Assembly: GCF_900091465.1 (NCBI RefSeq)
Contig: NZ_FMHV01000002.1
Location: forward strand, 1,984,001 to 2,048,000
Direction: 5' to 3'
DNA length: 64,000 nucleotides
From: Micromonospora rhizosphaerae
GTDB taxonomy: Bacteria; Actinomycetota; Actinomycetes; Mycobacteriales; Micromonosporaceae
A program made the translations under genes and the position numbers. The notes under the pieces were generated by a model. The model saw nothing but the letters and a program-made list of their open reading frames with translations, was not told the origin of the DNA and did no database searches. Every line of letters starts with the position of its first letter. Positions within the stretch are counted from its first letter, which is position 1. Below are positions 51,976 to 60,886 of the stretch, in pieces.

Positions 51976-52719
51976 ATGAAGAACAAGCCGGTCTACGCCA
52001 TCGACTCGGTCGACCACGCGCTGCACCTGGCCCAGATCCTGCAGCAGGAGGGCACGCTCCGGGTGACCGACGCGGCGGAGCGGCTCGGGGTCTCGGTGTC
52101 GACCGCCCACCGGCTGCTGGCGATGCTGGTCTACCGCGACTTCGCCGCCCAGCGACCGGACCGGACCTACACCGCCGGGCCGGTGCTGCGCCCCGCGCAG
52201 CGATCCGAGGCGCCGGTCGCGCTGCTGCGCCGGGTCTCCGCCCCCCACCTGCACACCCTCGTCGACGGGGTGCAGGAGTCGGCGAACCTGATGATCCTGG
52301 CCGGCACGGAGGTGCGCTTCATCGCCACCGTCGAGTGCGCGCGGATCCTCCGGGTCGGCGAGCGGGCCGGACGGGTACTCCCCGCGCACCTGGCCTCCGG
52401 CGGCAAGGCGATCCTCGCCGGGCTCCCGGCGACGGACGTGGGGACGCTGTACGAGGACGTGGACGGGATCGACGTACCCAAGCTGCGCCGGGAGTTGGCC
52501 CTGGTCCGCAAGCGGGGTTTCGCAATCAACGATCAGCTCACCGAGGCCGGGTTGACGGCCCTCGGCGTGGCGGTCCGGGGGTCCTCCGGGGCGCCGGAGG
52601 CGGCGGTCTCCCTCGCCATCCCGAGCGCGCGGTTCGACCGCAACCAGCTGCCGACGTGGGTCGCGGCGATGACGGCCGCCGCGACCCGGATCGAAAACGA
52701 CCTCGCCGCGCGGCGCTGA
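51976..52719 (+). CDS. IclR-family regulator of the gentisate operon
   Basis: 247 residues. N-terminal winged helix (LRVTDAAERLGVSVSTAHRLLAMLVYRDF) and the IclR effector domain (LIILAGTE-like LMILAGTEVRFIATVE, LPAHLASGGKAILAGL, RKRGFAINDQLTEAGLTALGVAV). Regulators of this family commonly respond to aromatic acids; the divergent position over the gentisate genes supports that here. Confidence 0.9.
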   Translation: MKNKPVYAIDSVDHALHLAQILQQEGTLRVTDAAERLGVSVSTAHRLLAMLVYRDFAAQRPDRTYTAGPVLRPAQRSEAPVALLRRVSAPHLHTLVDGVQESANLMILAGTEVRFIATVECARILRVGERAGRVLPAHLASGGKAILAGLPATDVGTLYEDVDGIDVPKLRRELALVRKRGFAINDQLTEAGLTALGVAVRGSSGAPEAAVSLAIPSARFDRNQLPTWVAAMTAAATRIENDLAARR

Positions 52720-52835
52720 CGCCGGACGAGGCCAGGCCCCCGGCGACGGGATCGGCGGGGCGGGCCGTCAGGTCCAGGCCGCCGGATCGGCGCGGTTGTC
52801 CACGGCGGCGGCCGTACGGGCGTACGCTCGGTGCC

Positions 52836-53384
52836 GTGGTAGCGGCGGGGCGTCGATACCGATACGTCGGCCCGGCGGACGTGCGGGCGTCGGTCGGCGA
52901 CTCCCCCGAGGGCTGGCCCATCCGATCATCGGTCGATCTCGTCGCCTACCTGGCGGCCGCAGATCCGCGCGACCGTGACGAGCCGTTCACCTACGTCATC
53001 GACCCTGGCGGCACGCTGCGGCTCGCGCCGAGACGCAGCGAGCACGTCGCCTGCGCCGGCGGTGGGGAGGTCCTCGGCGCGGGGGAGATCGCCTTCACCG
53101 GCGAGCGGGACGGCTGGCTCGTGACCGAGGTGAGCAACCAGGCCACCGGCTACTGCCCCGATCCCACGTCATGGGCGGCGGTGGCGGACGCCCTCGATCG
53201 GGCGGGTATCGGCCGCCCGGAAGAATTCACCGCGGCCATCGTCTTCCGGCGCTGCCTTGACTGCGGCGAGCGCAACGTCGTCCGCGACGACGACTACATC
53301 TGCGCGCTCTGCGGTGCTGAGCTGCCGGAGGATGTGGAACCCCGGCTGACGGCCCGGCCGCCGACCGACCAGCGTTCCCGCTGA
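52836..53384 (+). CDS. Hypothetical protein with C-terminal zinc ribbon
   Basis: 182 residues from a GTG at 52836. The body (YRYVGPADVRASV, TYVIDPGGTLRLAPRRSEHVACAGGGEVL) looks like a small beta-rich domain seen in actinobacterial hypothetical proteins. The end carries CLDCGERNVVRDDDYICALCGAELP, a four-cysteine ribbon. Function not recognised. Confidence 0.75.
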   Translation: MVAAGRRYRYVGPADVRASVGDSPEGWPIRSSVDLVAYLAAADPRDRDEPFTYVIDPGGTLRLAPRRSEHVACAGGGEVLGAGEIAFTGERDGWLVTEVSNQATGYCPDPTSWAAVADALDRAGIGRPEEFTAAIVFRRCLDCGERNVVRDDDYICALCGAELPEDVEPRLTARPPTDQRSR

Positions 53385-53423
53385 CGACCGAGCCGGCGGT
53401 CGGCCGCGCCGGACGATTTGCCG

Positions 53424-53472
53424 GACCGCAAGGGCACCTGCCACCAGATCGGCGACAGGTGCCCTTGCGGTC
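53424..53472. terminator. Long bidirectional hairpin between convergent genes
   Basis: GACCGCAAGGGCACCTG (53424-53440) pairs perfectly over 17 bp with 53456-53472 around a 15-base loop. It sits between the stop codons of the zinc-ribbon gene and the secreted protease gene. Confidence 0.8.
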
Positions 53473-53485
53473 GTACCGGTTCAGG

Positions 53486-55708
53486 TCAGGCGCCGCCGCC
53501 TCCGGGCTGGACGACTCCGTTGACCGTCAGGGTGTAGGGCGCGTACTGGTTGACCTGCTCGGTCGGCTCGTCGTAGGCGACCACGGCGACGACTTTCGGG
53601 AACGCGCTGAGCAGGGCCAGCTGCGTGCGGCTGAGCGTCAGGCTGGACCTGCCGTTGAACTCGGCCTGCAGCGCAATCGAGTGCTGCTCGTCGATGCCGA
53701 CCAGCCGCAGGTTCCAGTTGTGCACGGTGATCGGCTTGATCTCCGTCGGCGAGTCGAACGGCGCGAGGCTGCTGCCGTCGCTGACCGTCGTGCCGCCGAC
53801 GGTGATGTCGTCGATCAGCCAGCCGCCCTCGTTGACGCCGCCGTCGCTGACGTAGCGGAAGCCGAGCAGGACGCTCTTCCCGGCGTACGCCGACAGGTCG
53901 TACGAGTGCGCCTCGAACCCGGTGGTCGTCCCGTTGATCGCCGGGCCGAACGGCCCGTCGACGGTCTTGTCGCCCGGGATCGCGGTGTAGGTCGCGCCGC
54001 CGTCGGTGGAGACGGTGACGTAGCCGTAGTCGAAGCCGGCCTCGGCGCCGTACTTGGCGAGGAAGCGCAGCGTCGGGTCGGCGGTCGGCACGGTGACCGA
54101 CGTGACGGCCCCCGCGTCGAGGTTGCTGGCGTTTCCGGACCAGAGGACCGGGTTCCCGGCACGGTCCGGGTCGTTCGACACGACGGTCCACGCCAGCGGG
54201 AGCGGCGGCAGCGTCTTGGCCCCCTGGAACGACAACGACCGCAGGTCACGGCCGCGCAGGACCTGCCCGTTGGCCAACTGCAGCGGTACGAAGTCGGCGC
54301 CGTTCGGTGCCGCGCCCGGCGTGCCGTTGGCGGTCGGATTGGCGAGGTTGACCGTGGAGCGCAGGCTCGGCGTGGTCACCCTGCTCTTCGGTACGCCGAG
54401 CATGACCCCGCGGCGCGAGTCGCCGACGATCTTGTCGACCAGCGTCATCGTCTGGTAGTCGTGGATGACCTGGTACATGTTCTTGGCGCCCTCGGCCTTC
54501 AGCGCCGCGTCCAGGCTGGCCAGACCCTGCAGCTCGCCGTCGTTGTGCAGCCGGGAGATGATGTCCGTGCCGTACCGGTCATAGAGGAACAGCATGAACG
54601 AGTACGCGTTGCCGTAGTCGGCGAGCACCGCGTTCGGGTTGCTGCTCTCGCCCCACAGATTGAGCGAGTTCTCCGGGCCGCCGCAGTCACGCGGGTTGGT
54701 GTTGAACGGCGTCTGCATCGTGCCGAAGCCCTGGTAGCAGTAGAGGTGACTGTCGGCTCCCCGGTCGAACACGGTTGCCGTGCCGTCGACGTAGCCGGTC
54801 AGCGTCTGGGCGAAGTCGGACAGCCCCTCGTTGACCCAGGTCGTCTCAAACGGGTCGGTGTAGTACTGCGCCAGGTGCTGCCACTCGTGCGCGAAGGTCC
54901 CCTCGTAGAGGAACGGGCGGGCCGGGCGGCTGGTGCACAGGCCGTCGGTCGGCTCGTTCGGCGGGTTGGCACCCGTGCGGTGCAGCCAGTCGAACGCGTC
55001 GATGGTCATGACGTTGCGGTCGAGCAGTTCGGTGAACTGGGCCGAGAAGAAGCCGGCGATGTAGGTCGGCGCGGCCGGGAACTGGTAGAAGTTGTCGTCC
55101 CGGACGTTGTCGACAAGGGTGACGGTCTTGTTGCCGCCGCCGGTGTAGACGCCGCCGTTGCCGTTGGGGTCCGGTCCGAGCAGGGCGTTGGTGCCGTCGC
55201 GGTCCGGCGGCGTGCTGAACGCGGCCGTCTCCTTCGGATACATGTTGGTGTCGAACTCGTGGACGAAGTTCGCGACCTGCTCGTCGGTGATCTGAGTCGA
55301 GGAGGGGATCTGGGTCCGGCAGTCGCCGGCCGGGAACGCGAGGTCGTTGGCGACCCACACCTCGATGTTGTTGCCCACGCCCCGCAGCGTGTAGTCCTTG
55401 CGGTAGAGCCGGCCCTGGAAGTCGTCGAGCCCGAGCCACTGCCGGACGGTGCCGACCGGCGGAGTCTCCGCTGCTGCCATGGTTCGCGAACGCGCCTGCG
55501 CGCGCGGCTGGTAGCGGGCGGGCGTCTTCACCTTGTGGCCGTCGAGCGTGAAGTCCTTGCGGGTGAGCTCTCGGACGTCGCTCGGCCGATCATTTTTCAC
55601 GGCGCCCGGCTGGGTTGGGGCGGCCGCCGCGGCTGACGCGGGAAGGACGCCCAGGAGTGGTAAGACGAGTGCGATGGCTGCTGCCCCGGCGATGCGGCTG
55701 CGTGCCAT
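53486..55708 (-). CDS. Secreted zinc metalloprotease (HExxH; immune-inhibitor-A-like layout)
   Basis: 740 residues from the ATG at 55708, AAGGGGGG upstream. Signal peptide (about 1-29), a propeptide-like region to about 75, and a catalytic region with FAHEWQHLAQYYTDPFETTWVNEGLSDF, which contains HExxH plus a downstream glutamate. A jelly-roll-like module with CBM or MAM flavour follows (about 520-680: YVTVSTDGGATYTAIPGD, GGWLIDDITVGG). The M6-like assignment is by layout. Probably degrades protein outside the cell. Confidence 0.82.
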   Translation of the reverse strand: MARSRIAGAAAIALVLPLLGVLPASAAAAAPTQPGAVKNDRPSDVRELTRKDFTLDGHKVKTPARYQPRAQARSRTMAAAETPPVGTVRQWLGLDDFQGRLYRKDYTLRGVGNNIEVWVANDLAFPAGDCRTQIPSSTQITDEQVANFVHEFDTNMYPKETAAFSTPPDRDGTNALLGPDPNGNGGVYTGGGNKTVTLVDNVRDDNFYQFPAAPTYIAGFFSAQFTELLDRNVMTIDAFDWLHRTGANPPNEPTDGLCTSRPARPFLYEGTFAHEWQHLAQYYTDPFETTWVNEGLSDFAQTLTGYVDGTATVFDRGADSHLYCYQGFGTMQTPFNTNPRDCGGPENSLNLWGESSNPNAVLADYGNAYSFMLFLYDRYGTDIISRLHNDGELQGLASLDAALKAEGAKNMYQVIHDYQTMTLVDKIVGDSRRGVMLGVPKSRVTTPSLRSTVNLANPTANGTPGAAPNGADFVPLQLANGQVLRGRDLRSLSFQGAKTLPPLPLAWTVVSNDPDRAGNPVLWSGNASNLDAGAVTSVTVPTADPTLRFLAKYGAEAGFDYGYVTVSTDGGATYTAIPGDKTVDGPFGPAINGTTTGFEAHSYDLSAYAGKSVLLGFRYVSDGGVNEGGWLIDDITVGGTTVSDGSSLAPFDSPTEIKPITVHNWNLRLVGIDEQHSIALQAEFNGRSSLTLSRTQLALLSAFPKVVAVVAYDEPTEQVNQYAPYTLTVNGVVQPGGGGA

Positions 55709-55978
55709 TGGCCCCCCTTGGGTCTCGTGAATCCGGTTGACGGGGCTCTCCCGTCGCAAGCAACCGGGATGACATTCACGTTCGTACCCGCAAAGGTTGC
55801 CTATGGCAATCGTCTTGCCGCACGATCTGTTGCACACGGCCGCGCCGAAGGCCCTCGCTCCGTCGGTCAGAGCACTAGCTCTCGTTTCACTCCTCTGGCG
55901 CTGGCGCCGCCGGGCCGCACACTACTCAGGCCGCTGACATCGGCCAGGGGTGCGGATTGCTGGGAGTGACTTCGTAGG

Positions 55979-56108
55979 TCAAGCAGCGAGTTGGTAGCGG
56001 GCCTGGTGGTTTCGCTGGTGCTCTTGGCCCAGATGGTAGGTCCAGTAGCGGTCGAAGTCGTCGTTGGCGAGCAGCGCGCGGAGTTTCAGGACGGCTTCGG
56101 CGCCGGCG
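55979..56108 (-). pseudogene. C-terminal remnant of a transposase (ISKra4-like)
   Basis: On the minus strand [20 protein letters not shown], then [20 protein letters not shown] and a stop at 55979, match the usual end of ISKra4-type transposases. Nothing upstream continues the frame, so only about 43 codons remain. Confidence 0.6.
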
Positions 56109-56183
56109 CTCCGCCCGGCTGTCGATGCGTTCGTCCGACAAATTCCCTACCCGGCGGCCGGAGCGCAGTGATACACAACCGAG

Positions 56184-56957
56184 GTGCAAAACATTTTGGA
56201 GTTCCCCGAGGTCCTGCGGCTGATCGAAGACCGCTCGGCCGCGTTCCGCGCCGCGATCGCGTCCGCCCCCGACCTTGACGTCCAGGTCCCGACCTGCCCG
56301 GACTGGACGCTGCGCGAACTGGCGCAGCACCTCGGCGACGGCCGCCGCCGCCAGGCCGCCATCATCGCGGCGGGCCCGGGCGCTGAGCCCCCGGCGAGGA
56401 CGGACCCGAAGGGCGCCCCGACCGCGCCCCGCGACCGCGAGGCCCTGGACGCCTGGCTCGCCGAGTCGACCGAGCTCATGCTCGACGCGATGCGCGAGGC
56501 CGGCCCGGACCGCGGCTGCTGGACCTGGTGGGGCCGCTCGCAGGCCCCGGAGACCAGCGGAGCCGTGGCCCGGCACCAGATCCAGGAGATCACCGTCCAC
56601 ACCTACGACGCCCAGCTCACCCAGGGGGCCGCACAGCCGCTGCCGACGGACGTCGCGGTCGAGGGCGTCGACGAGTTCCTGACGACCGTCGCGGCGACGA
56701 CCGTCCCCTGGCCGTTCAAGCCGGCGACCATCGACCTGCACACGACCGAGGGCCGCTCCTGGCGCCTGACCCTCAACGCCGACGGCGTCCGCTGCGACGA
56801 CCTCGCCGCCGACGCGGAGCCGGGCGACATGGCGATGCGAGGCGCAGCGAGCGAACTGGTCCTCTACTTCTATGAGCGCGTCCCGCTCGACGGCCTGGAG
56901 ACCACCGGCGACACCGAGCCGATGGAGCAGCTCGCAGACTGGGACCCGAACGCGTAA
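56184..56957 (+). CDS. Mycothiol-dependent enzyme family protein (MDMPI-like)
   Basis: 257 residues from a GTG at 56184. VPTCPDWTLRELAQHLGDGRRRQ and RHQIQEITVHTYDAQLTQG are the two conserved blocks of the maleylpyruvate-isomerase-like DinB superfamily, with the histidine ligands, and the C-terminal part (about 170-250) fits the MDMPI_C domain. It is longer than and separate from the isomerase in the gentisate operon; substrate unknown. Confidence 0.82.
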   Translation: MQNILEFPEVLRLIEDRSAAFRAAIASAPDLDVQVPTCPDWTLRELAQHLGDGRRRQAAIIAAGPGAEPPARTDPKGAPTAPRDREALDAWLAESTELMLDAMREAGPDRGCWTWWGRSQAPETSGAVARHQIQEITVHTYDAQLTQGAAQPLPTDVAVEGVDEFLTTVAATTVPWPFKPATIDLHTTEGRSWRLTLNADGVRCDDLAADAEPGDMAMRGAASELVLYFYERVPLDGLETTGDTEPMEQLADWDPNA

Positions 56958-57022
56958 AACGCGCACTTGTGACGCATCTGTCGGTTGTGCGCGCGCTCCT
57001 GCGGGCGCCACTGGGCCCGGGG

Positions 57023-57315
57023 TTAGCGCAGGGCCTCGCCGCCGATGCGGATCACCCGGCCGTGCACCTTGCGCAGGTAGGCGAGCAGTTTGCGGATGGA
57101 CCAGCGGGTGAAGGGCTGGCTGAGCTTGGTCGGGCGGGTGGTGGCCGTCTGGACGACGAAGTCCTCGTCGTCAGGGCTGAGCAGGCGGGGACGGCCTCCC
57201 GCCCACCGAGGGTCCAGGCAGGCCGGGCCGATCTGGTTGAACCGGTGGATCACGTCCCGCACCGTGTCCTCGTCGGCCTGCACCAACTGGACGATCACTG
57301 GAACTCGGTTGTTCG
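57023..57315 (-). pseudogene. IS630-type transposase fragment (N-terminal HTH region)
   Basis: VPVIVQLVQADEDTVRDVIH, CLDPRWAGGRPRLLSPDDED and FTRWSIRKLLAYLRKVHG match the N-terminal DNA-binding part of IS630-family transposases. There is no catalytic DDE part and the frame is fused at its 5' side to unrelated sequence, so it is a remnant. Confidence 0.7.
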
Positions 57316-57656
57316 GCGAGCTGACCCGGTCGGTGAGGAACTCCTCCCAGATCCGTCGGCCCACCGCCTGCTCCGGCGCCAGGTTCGCCCCGCCGCGGAA
57401 CGCCCGGGCCGCCTTACCCGGCACCGGCACGGCGCCGGCGAGCGGCCCGCAGGTAACCGCGGAGCAGGTCCGCCGCCGCGTACACCCTCGGCCCGCCGAT
57501 GTCCGGCACCCGGCCGGCCGGGGTGCCGAGCGCAAGCTCGACGAGCCGGGCCGCCACCTCGTCGGCTTCGATTGGCTGGAGCCGGAAGCCGGCGGGCGCG
57601 GGCATGACCGGTGGCCTCGCCAGCCACGAAGCCTTCCTCACCCTCGCCTGCGCCAT
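57316..57656 (-). pseudogene. C-terminal fragment of an NmrA-like NAD(P)-binding protein
   Basis: One frame gives GFRLQPIEADEVAARLVELA and RVPDIGGPRVYAAADLLRGY; after a shift near 57430 another frame continues AGAVPVPGKAARAFRGGANL and APEQAVGRRIWEEFL, the usual end of NmrA-like SDR proteins. The N-terminal nucleotide-binding part is missing and the end runs into the IS630 remnant. Confidence 0.65.
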
Positions 57657-57698
57657 CGCCTGCTGGCGACGACTCCGACACTCAGAGTGTTAGGAGGT

Positions 57699-58649
57699 CT
57701 AAGCCCTGGCGGCGCCCACCGCCACCACTTCGCGGTACGGGGTCAGGAACGCGGTCAGCGCCGCCAGCATCGCGTCGGGGGCCTCCTCGGCGACGAAGTG
57801 GCCACTGTTGGGGATGACCGCGGTCTGCACGTCGTCCGCGAGGAGCTTCATCGCCTCCCCGACCTTGTCTCCGCTGCTTGCCGCTCCGCCGATCCCCAGG
57901 ACGGGCATGGCGAGCCGGCTGTTCTTGCGCTTTTCGTTCTGTTTCATCATCGCGTCCCAGGCTCGGTAGAACCCGAAGCTGCCGCGCAGTGAGTCGGGGT
58001 TGGAGAGCAGACCGACGTAGTAGTCGATCAGGTCGTCGGGCAGCTTCCCGCCCTGGATGGTGAACTCCCAGCTGAAGAAGATCTTCTCTCGTCCCTGGAC
58101 GAGCTGTTCGTTCAGCTTGTTGATCCGGTTGAAGGGGATGTGCCAGAACCGGTCGTTGAGCGGCCCGGGAGCGAACATGGGCGGTGAGGGAACCGCTCCC
58201 GGCGGCCCGGGAACCTCGGCGAGGGCCACCCGGTCGATCCGTTCCGGGTGGTCCGCAGCCAGCGCGTAGCCGATCGGGAGTCCGGTGTCGGTGCCGACCA
58301 TGGCGAAGCGCTGGTGGCCGAGCGCGTCCATCAGCGCGACCATGTCATTGGCCTGGGTGCCGGGGTCGTACCCGTCCTCGGGCTTGTCGGACAGCCCCAT
58401 GCCGCGCTGGTCGACCGCGATGACCTTGAAGTCCCGGGCCAGCGCCGGCATCAGCAGGCGCCACGCGTACCAGTTCTGCGGCCAGCCGTGCACCAACAGC
58501 AGCGGCGGTCCGTCACCGCCGACAACCGCGTGCAGGCGCACCCCATTGGCGTCGACATACCGGCCGGTGAACGTGTCGGTGAACCCTGCCGGAAGGTTCG
58601 GCGCCTGCGAGACGGAGCCGGGGCCCTCCGGAACGGAAGTTGAGCTCAT
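57699..58649 (-). CDS. Epoxide-hydrolase-like alpha/beta hydrolase
   Basis: 316 residues from the ATG at 58649 with GAGGAG upstream. LLVHGWPQNWYAWRLLMPAL is the oxyanion-site motif, and VGTDTGLPIGYALA carries an aspartate at the nucleophile position as in epoxide hydrolases and haloalkane dehalogenases. NSGHFVAEEAPDAML has the catalytic histidine. Substrate unknown. Confidence 0.87.
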   Translation of the reverse strand: MSSTSVPEGPGSVSQAPNLPAGFTDTFTGRYVDANGVRLHAVVGGDGPPLLLVHGWPQNWYAWRLLMPALARDFKVIAVDQRGMGLSDKPEDGYDPGTQANDMVALMDALGHQRFAMVGTDTGLPIGYALAADHPERIDRVALAEVPGPPGAVPSPPMFAPGPLNDRFWHIPFNRINKLNEQLVQGREKIFFSWEFTIQGGKLPDDLIDYYVGLLSNPDSLRGSFGFYRAWDAMMKQNEKRKNSRLAMPVLGIGGAASSGDKVGEAMKLLADDVQTAVIPNSGHFVAEEAPDAMLAALTAFLTPYREVVAVGAARA

Positions 58650-58772
58650 GACGATCTCCTCTCACCACACCTCAGGAAGTCGACACCGGATCGATGCCGA
58701 GGGATCACCTCCGCGCTGCCCATTCCCGCCTAGATCCAGGGAAAACCCCCCGGCCGCACACCAGGGCAGAGG

Positions 58773-59093
58773 TCATCGACCCGGCGGCTCGTAGGCCTCT
58801 TTGACCCGGACCGCCTCGTCGACTTCCTCGGCTGTCAGCAGCGGTGTGATCCGCGAGTCCAAACCGCCCGCCGCCCGGATGGCGAGGGCCAGTGCGGCCG
58901 CGCTCTTGTGGTCCGGCAGGTCGAACACCACATAGGTGTCGTTTTTACCGAATGAGAAGTACATCGACTCCAGCCGCCCGCCGCTGGCCTCGATCGTTTT
59001 TCGGACGACGTCGACTCGCTTGCTGCCACCGTCAGTGATCAGTCCCTTGAGCCCCTCGATGGTGTAGGTCGACTGCAACAGGAATTTCGGCAC
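58773..59093 (-). CDS. GYD-domain protein
   Basis: 106 residues from a GTG at 59093. PKFLLQSTYTIEGLKGLI and YFSFGKNDTYVVFDLPDH are the two conserved strands of this ferredoxin-like family of unknown function; the frame is open further upstream but without family sequence. Confidence 0.75.
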   Translation of the reverse strand: MPKFLLQSTYTIEGLKGLITDGGSKRVDVVRKTIEASGGRLESMYFSFGKNDTYVVFDLPDHKSAAALALAIRAAGGLDSRITPLLTAEEVDEAVRVKEAYEPPGR

Positions 59094-59169
59094 CTCGACA
59101 TCAACTCCCAGCTGTACTGGCGGCCGCTTGCGGCCACCAGCGCCTGCTCGGACCAGATCAGGTTCGGGC

Positions 59170-59391
59170 TTACTTCGTGCCCTGGCGCTGGACCCGCGTT
59201 TCGGGCGTGACCTTGGACCGGCCGTGGTCGCGTTCCGACCCTGATGTCCCGGTCGCCGCCCGCAGGTGCCGGCGGTCCGGGGAGTGCTCGACCTCGGAGC
59301 CCTGCCGGCCCCGTGCCCCGCTGCCCGGATTCCGCCCCGCACGTGCCGACTCGCCGCCCGGGTCGTGCTTGTTTGGCTTGTGGCTACCCAT
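59170..59391 (-). CDS. Small, highly charged, probably disordered protein
   Basis: 73 residues (begins MGSHKPNKHDPGGESARAGR) rich in Gly, Arg, Lys, His and Ser and nearly free of hydrophobic residues. No clear ribosome-binding site. Similar hydrophilic small proteins occur in actinomycetes, but this could be non-coding. Confidence 0.4.
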   Translation of the reverse strand: MGSHKPNKHDPGGESARAGRNPGSGARGRQGSEVEHSPDRRHLRAATGTSGSERDHGRSKVTPETRVQRQGTK

Positions 59392-59471
59392 GCGCCGGGC
59401 GTACCCGGTACGTCAGCGGCTAGTCATCCCGCGACGACCGCGCCCCCGCCGGTCCGGCGGCGAGGGCCAGC

Positions 59472-60053
59472 TCAGCGGGCGTACGTCAGCAGCAGTGCGC
59501 CGGTGCTGGTCGGCTCGTTGCTGATCAGCCGGAACGCCGCGAGCCCCCCGTTCGCCGGCCAGATGCGCTTGCCGCCGCCGAGCAGCACCGGGTCGACCAT
59601 CAGCCGCAGCTCGTCGACCAGGTCGTGCTCGAGCAGCGTCCGGCCCAGCCGCGCGCTGCCGATCAGGTGCAGCTCGCCCTCGCCCGACTCCTTGAGCTCG
59701 GCCACCGCCTTGGCCGCGTCGCCAGCCAGCAGCGAAGAGTGCGCCCAGGCGAGCGGCGAGGCGAGCGTCGTCGAGGCCACGTACTTCGGCTTGCTGTTCA
59801 GCGGGTCCGCGACCACCCGCTCCGGCCCGGTGACGTGCGGCCAGTGCGCGGCGAACCTCTCATACGTCAACCGTCCGAAGAGGAAGGCCGAGGCCGCAGT
59901 CAACCCATCGACCACCCACTGCCGGGACGTCTCGTCGAACCAGCGCAGATGCCAGCCGCCGTGCGCGAAGCCGCCGCTGCGGTCCTCGTCCGGCGCGCCG
60001 GGCGCCTGCACCACGCCGTCCAGGCTCATCCACTCGACCACCACGAGCTTCAC
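59472..60053 (-). CDS. Dihydrofolate-reductase-like (RibD C-terminal) family protein
   Basis: 193 residues; the start overlaps the upstream SRPBCC gene by 4 bp. VVEWMSLDGVVQAPGAPDED, FLFGRLTYERFAAHWPH and GELHLIGSARLGRTLLEHDLVDELRLMVDPVLLGGGKRI are the family's conserved blocks. Members are NADPH-binding reductases of unknown substrate, frequently encoded with ArsR and SRPBCC genes as here. Confidence 0.88.
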   Translation of the reverse strand: MKLVVVEWMSLDGVVQAPGAPDEDRSGGFAHGGWHLRWFDETSRQWVVDGLTAASAFLFGRLTYERFAAHWPHVTGPERVVADPLNSKPKYVASTTLASPLAWAHSSLLAGDAAKAVAELKESGEGELHLIGSARLGRTLLEHDLVDELRLMVDPVLLGGGKRIWPANGGLAAFRLISNEPTSTGALLLTYAR

Positions 60054-60505
60054 GCCGCCACCTCCGCCAGCTTGTCCAGCGCCGACTCCCAGCCGGGTGC
60101 CACGCCGTCGGCCACCTGCGGCATCGCCGCCGCCAGCTCCGCCAACCGCTCGTGTACGAGGGTGAGCGCGGTCCCGCCGTCCGGCTTGCCGTCGAGGGTG
60201 ACGGTCAGCAGCGAGTCGTACGTCGGGCCGTCGGCGCGCTGCGGGCCGACGAAGCCCCAGCGCCAGACGATCCGTTGGTCCTGTTCCAGCTCCACCAGCT
60301 CGCAGTTGAAGCCGCCGACGTCGGCGCCGGCGTCGGCGTGCCAGATCCGGTACCGGCCACCGACCCGCGGCTCGACCTCGGCGCGGGTCACCTCCAGCCC
60401 GCCGGGGGCGAGCCAGCGGCGCAGCAGGTCGGGGTCGAGCCAGGCGCGGTAGACCTTGTCGGGTGGGGCGGGGATGTCGCGGTGCAGCCGTACGGCGGTG
60501 CTCAT
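60050..60505 (-). CDS. SRPBCC (AHSA1-like) domain protein
   Basis: 151 residues. IPAPPDKVYRAWLDPDLLRRWLAPGG and RIVWRWGFVG, plus the C-terminal helix GWESALDKLAEV, are typical of AHSA1/START-like lipid- or ligand-binding domains. Its ATG overlaps the ArsR stop codon. Confidence 0.88.
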   Translation of the reverse strand: MSTAVRLHRDIPAPPDKVYRAWLDPDLLRRWLAPGGLEVTRAEVEPRVGGRYRIWHADAGADVGGFNCELVELEQDQRIVWRWGFVGPQRADGPTYDSLLTVTLDGKPDGGTALTLVHERLAELAAAMPQVADGVAPGWESALDKLAEVAA

Positions 60506-60837
60506 CAGTCGGTCCCTTCCTCGGTGAAGAGCGCCTCGAGGGCGTCGAGCCGCTCGGTCCAGTGGCGCTCGTAGAAGTTCAGCCAGGCCGAGGCGGAGGC
60601 GAGCGGGGCGGGCTCCAGCCGGCAGACGTGCCGCCGGCCGGTGACCGTGCGCTTCACGAGCCCGGCGCGCTCCAGCACCTGCACGTGCTTGGAGGCCGCG
60701 GCGAGGGACATCGCCAGCGGCTCGGCCAGCTCGCCGACGGTCAGCTCCCGCTCGGCGAGCCGCCGCAGCATGGCACGCCGTGCGCCGTGCGCCAGGGCGT
60801 GGAACACCTCGTCCATGCCCGCCGGATCCTCAACCAT
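60505..60837 (-). CDS. ArsR-family winged-helix regulator
   Basis: 110 residues from the ATG at 60837. FHALAHGARRAMLRRLAERELTVGELAEPLAMSLAAASKHVQVLERAGLVKR is the HTH. It lacks the metal-binding cysteines of ArsR/SmtB, as expected for the subgroup found with SRPBCC genes. The start codon lies inside an operator-like palindrome, so autoregulation is likely. Confidence 0.88.
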   Translation of the reverse strand: MVEDPAGMDEVFHALAHGARRAMLRRLAERELTVGELAEPLAMSLAAASKHVQVLERAGLVKRTVTGRRHVCRLEPAPLASASAWLNFYERHWTERLDALEALFTEEGTD

Positions 60838-60886
60838 GTGGTTGACGATAGCGGCCGGCCAATCAACCTTCAACCCCTTGGTTGAA
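60830..60886 (-). promoter_or_regulatory. Paired operators and leaderless promoter of the ArsR operon
   Basis: TCAACC-ATGT-GGTTGA (60830-60845) and TTCAACC-CCTT-GGTTGAA (60869-60886) are two copies of one palindrome. Between them on the minus strand TTGAAG (60868-60873) and TATCGT (60845-60850) form a promoter with a 17-bp spacer; TATCGT ends 7 bases before the ATG, so the mRNA would be leaderless. The upstream operator covers the -35 and the downstream one covers the start codon. Confidence 0.75.

Noticed and set aside
50847..52830. Long plus-strand extension of the zinc-ribbon gene across the gentisate genes
   Set aside because: Antisense to the dioxygenase gene and out of frame with the IclR gene; the real zinc-ribbon gene starts near 52836.
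53459..55636. A 725-codon open frame on the plus strand
   Set aside because: Antisense shadow of the secreted protease, whose signal peptide, HExxH motif and ribosome-binding site fix the minus strand as coding.
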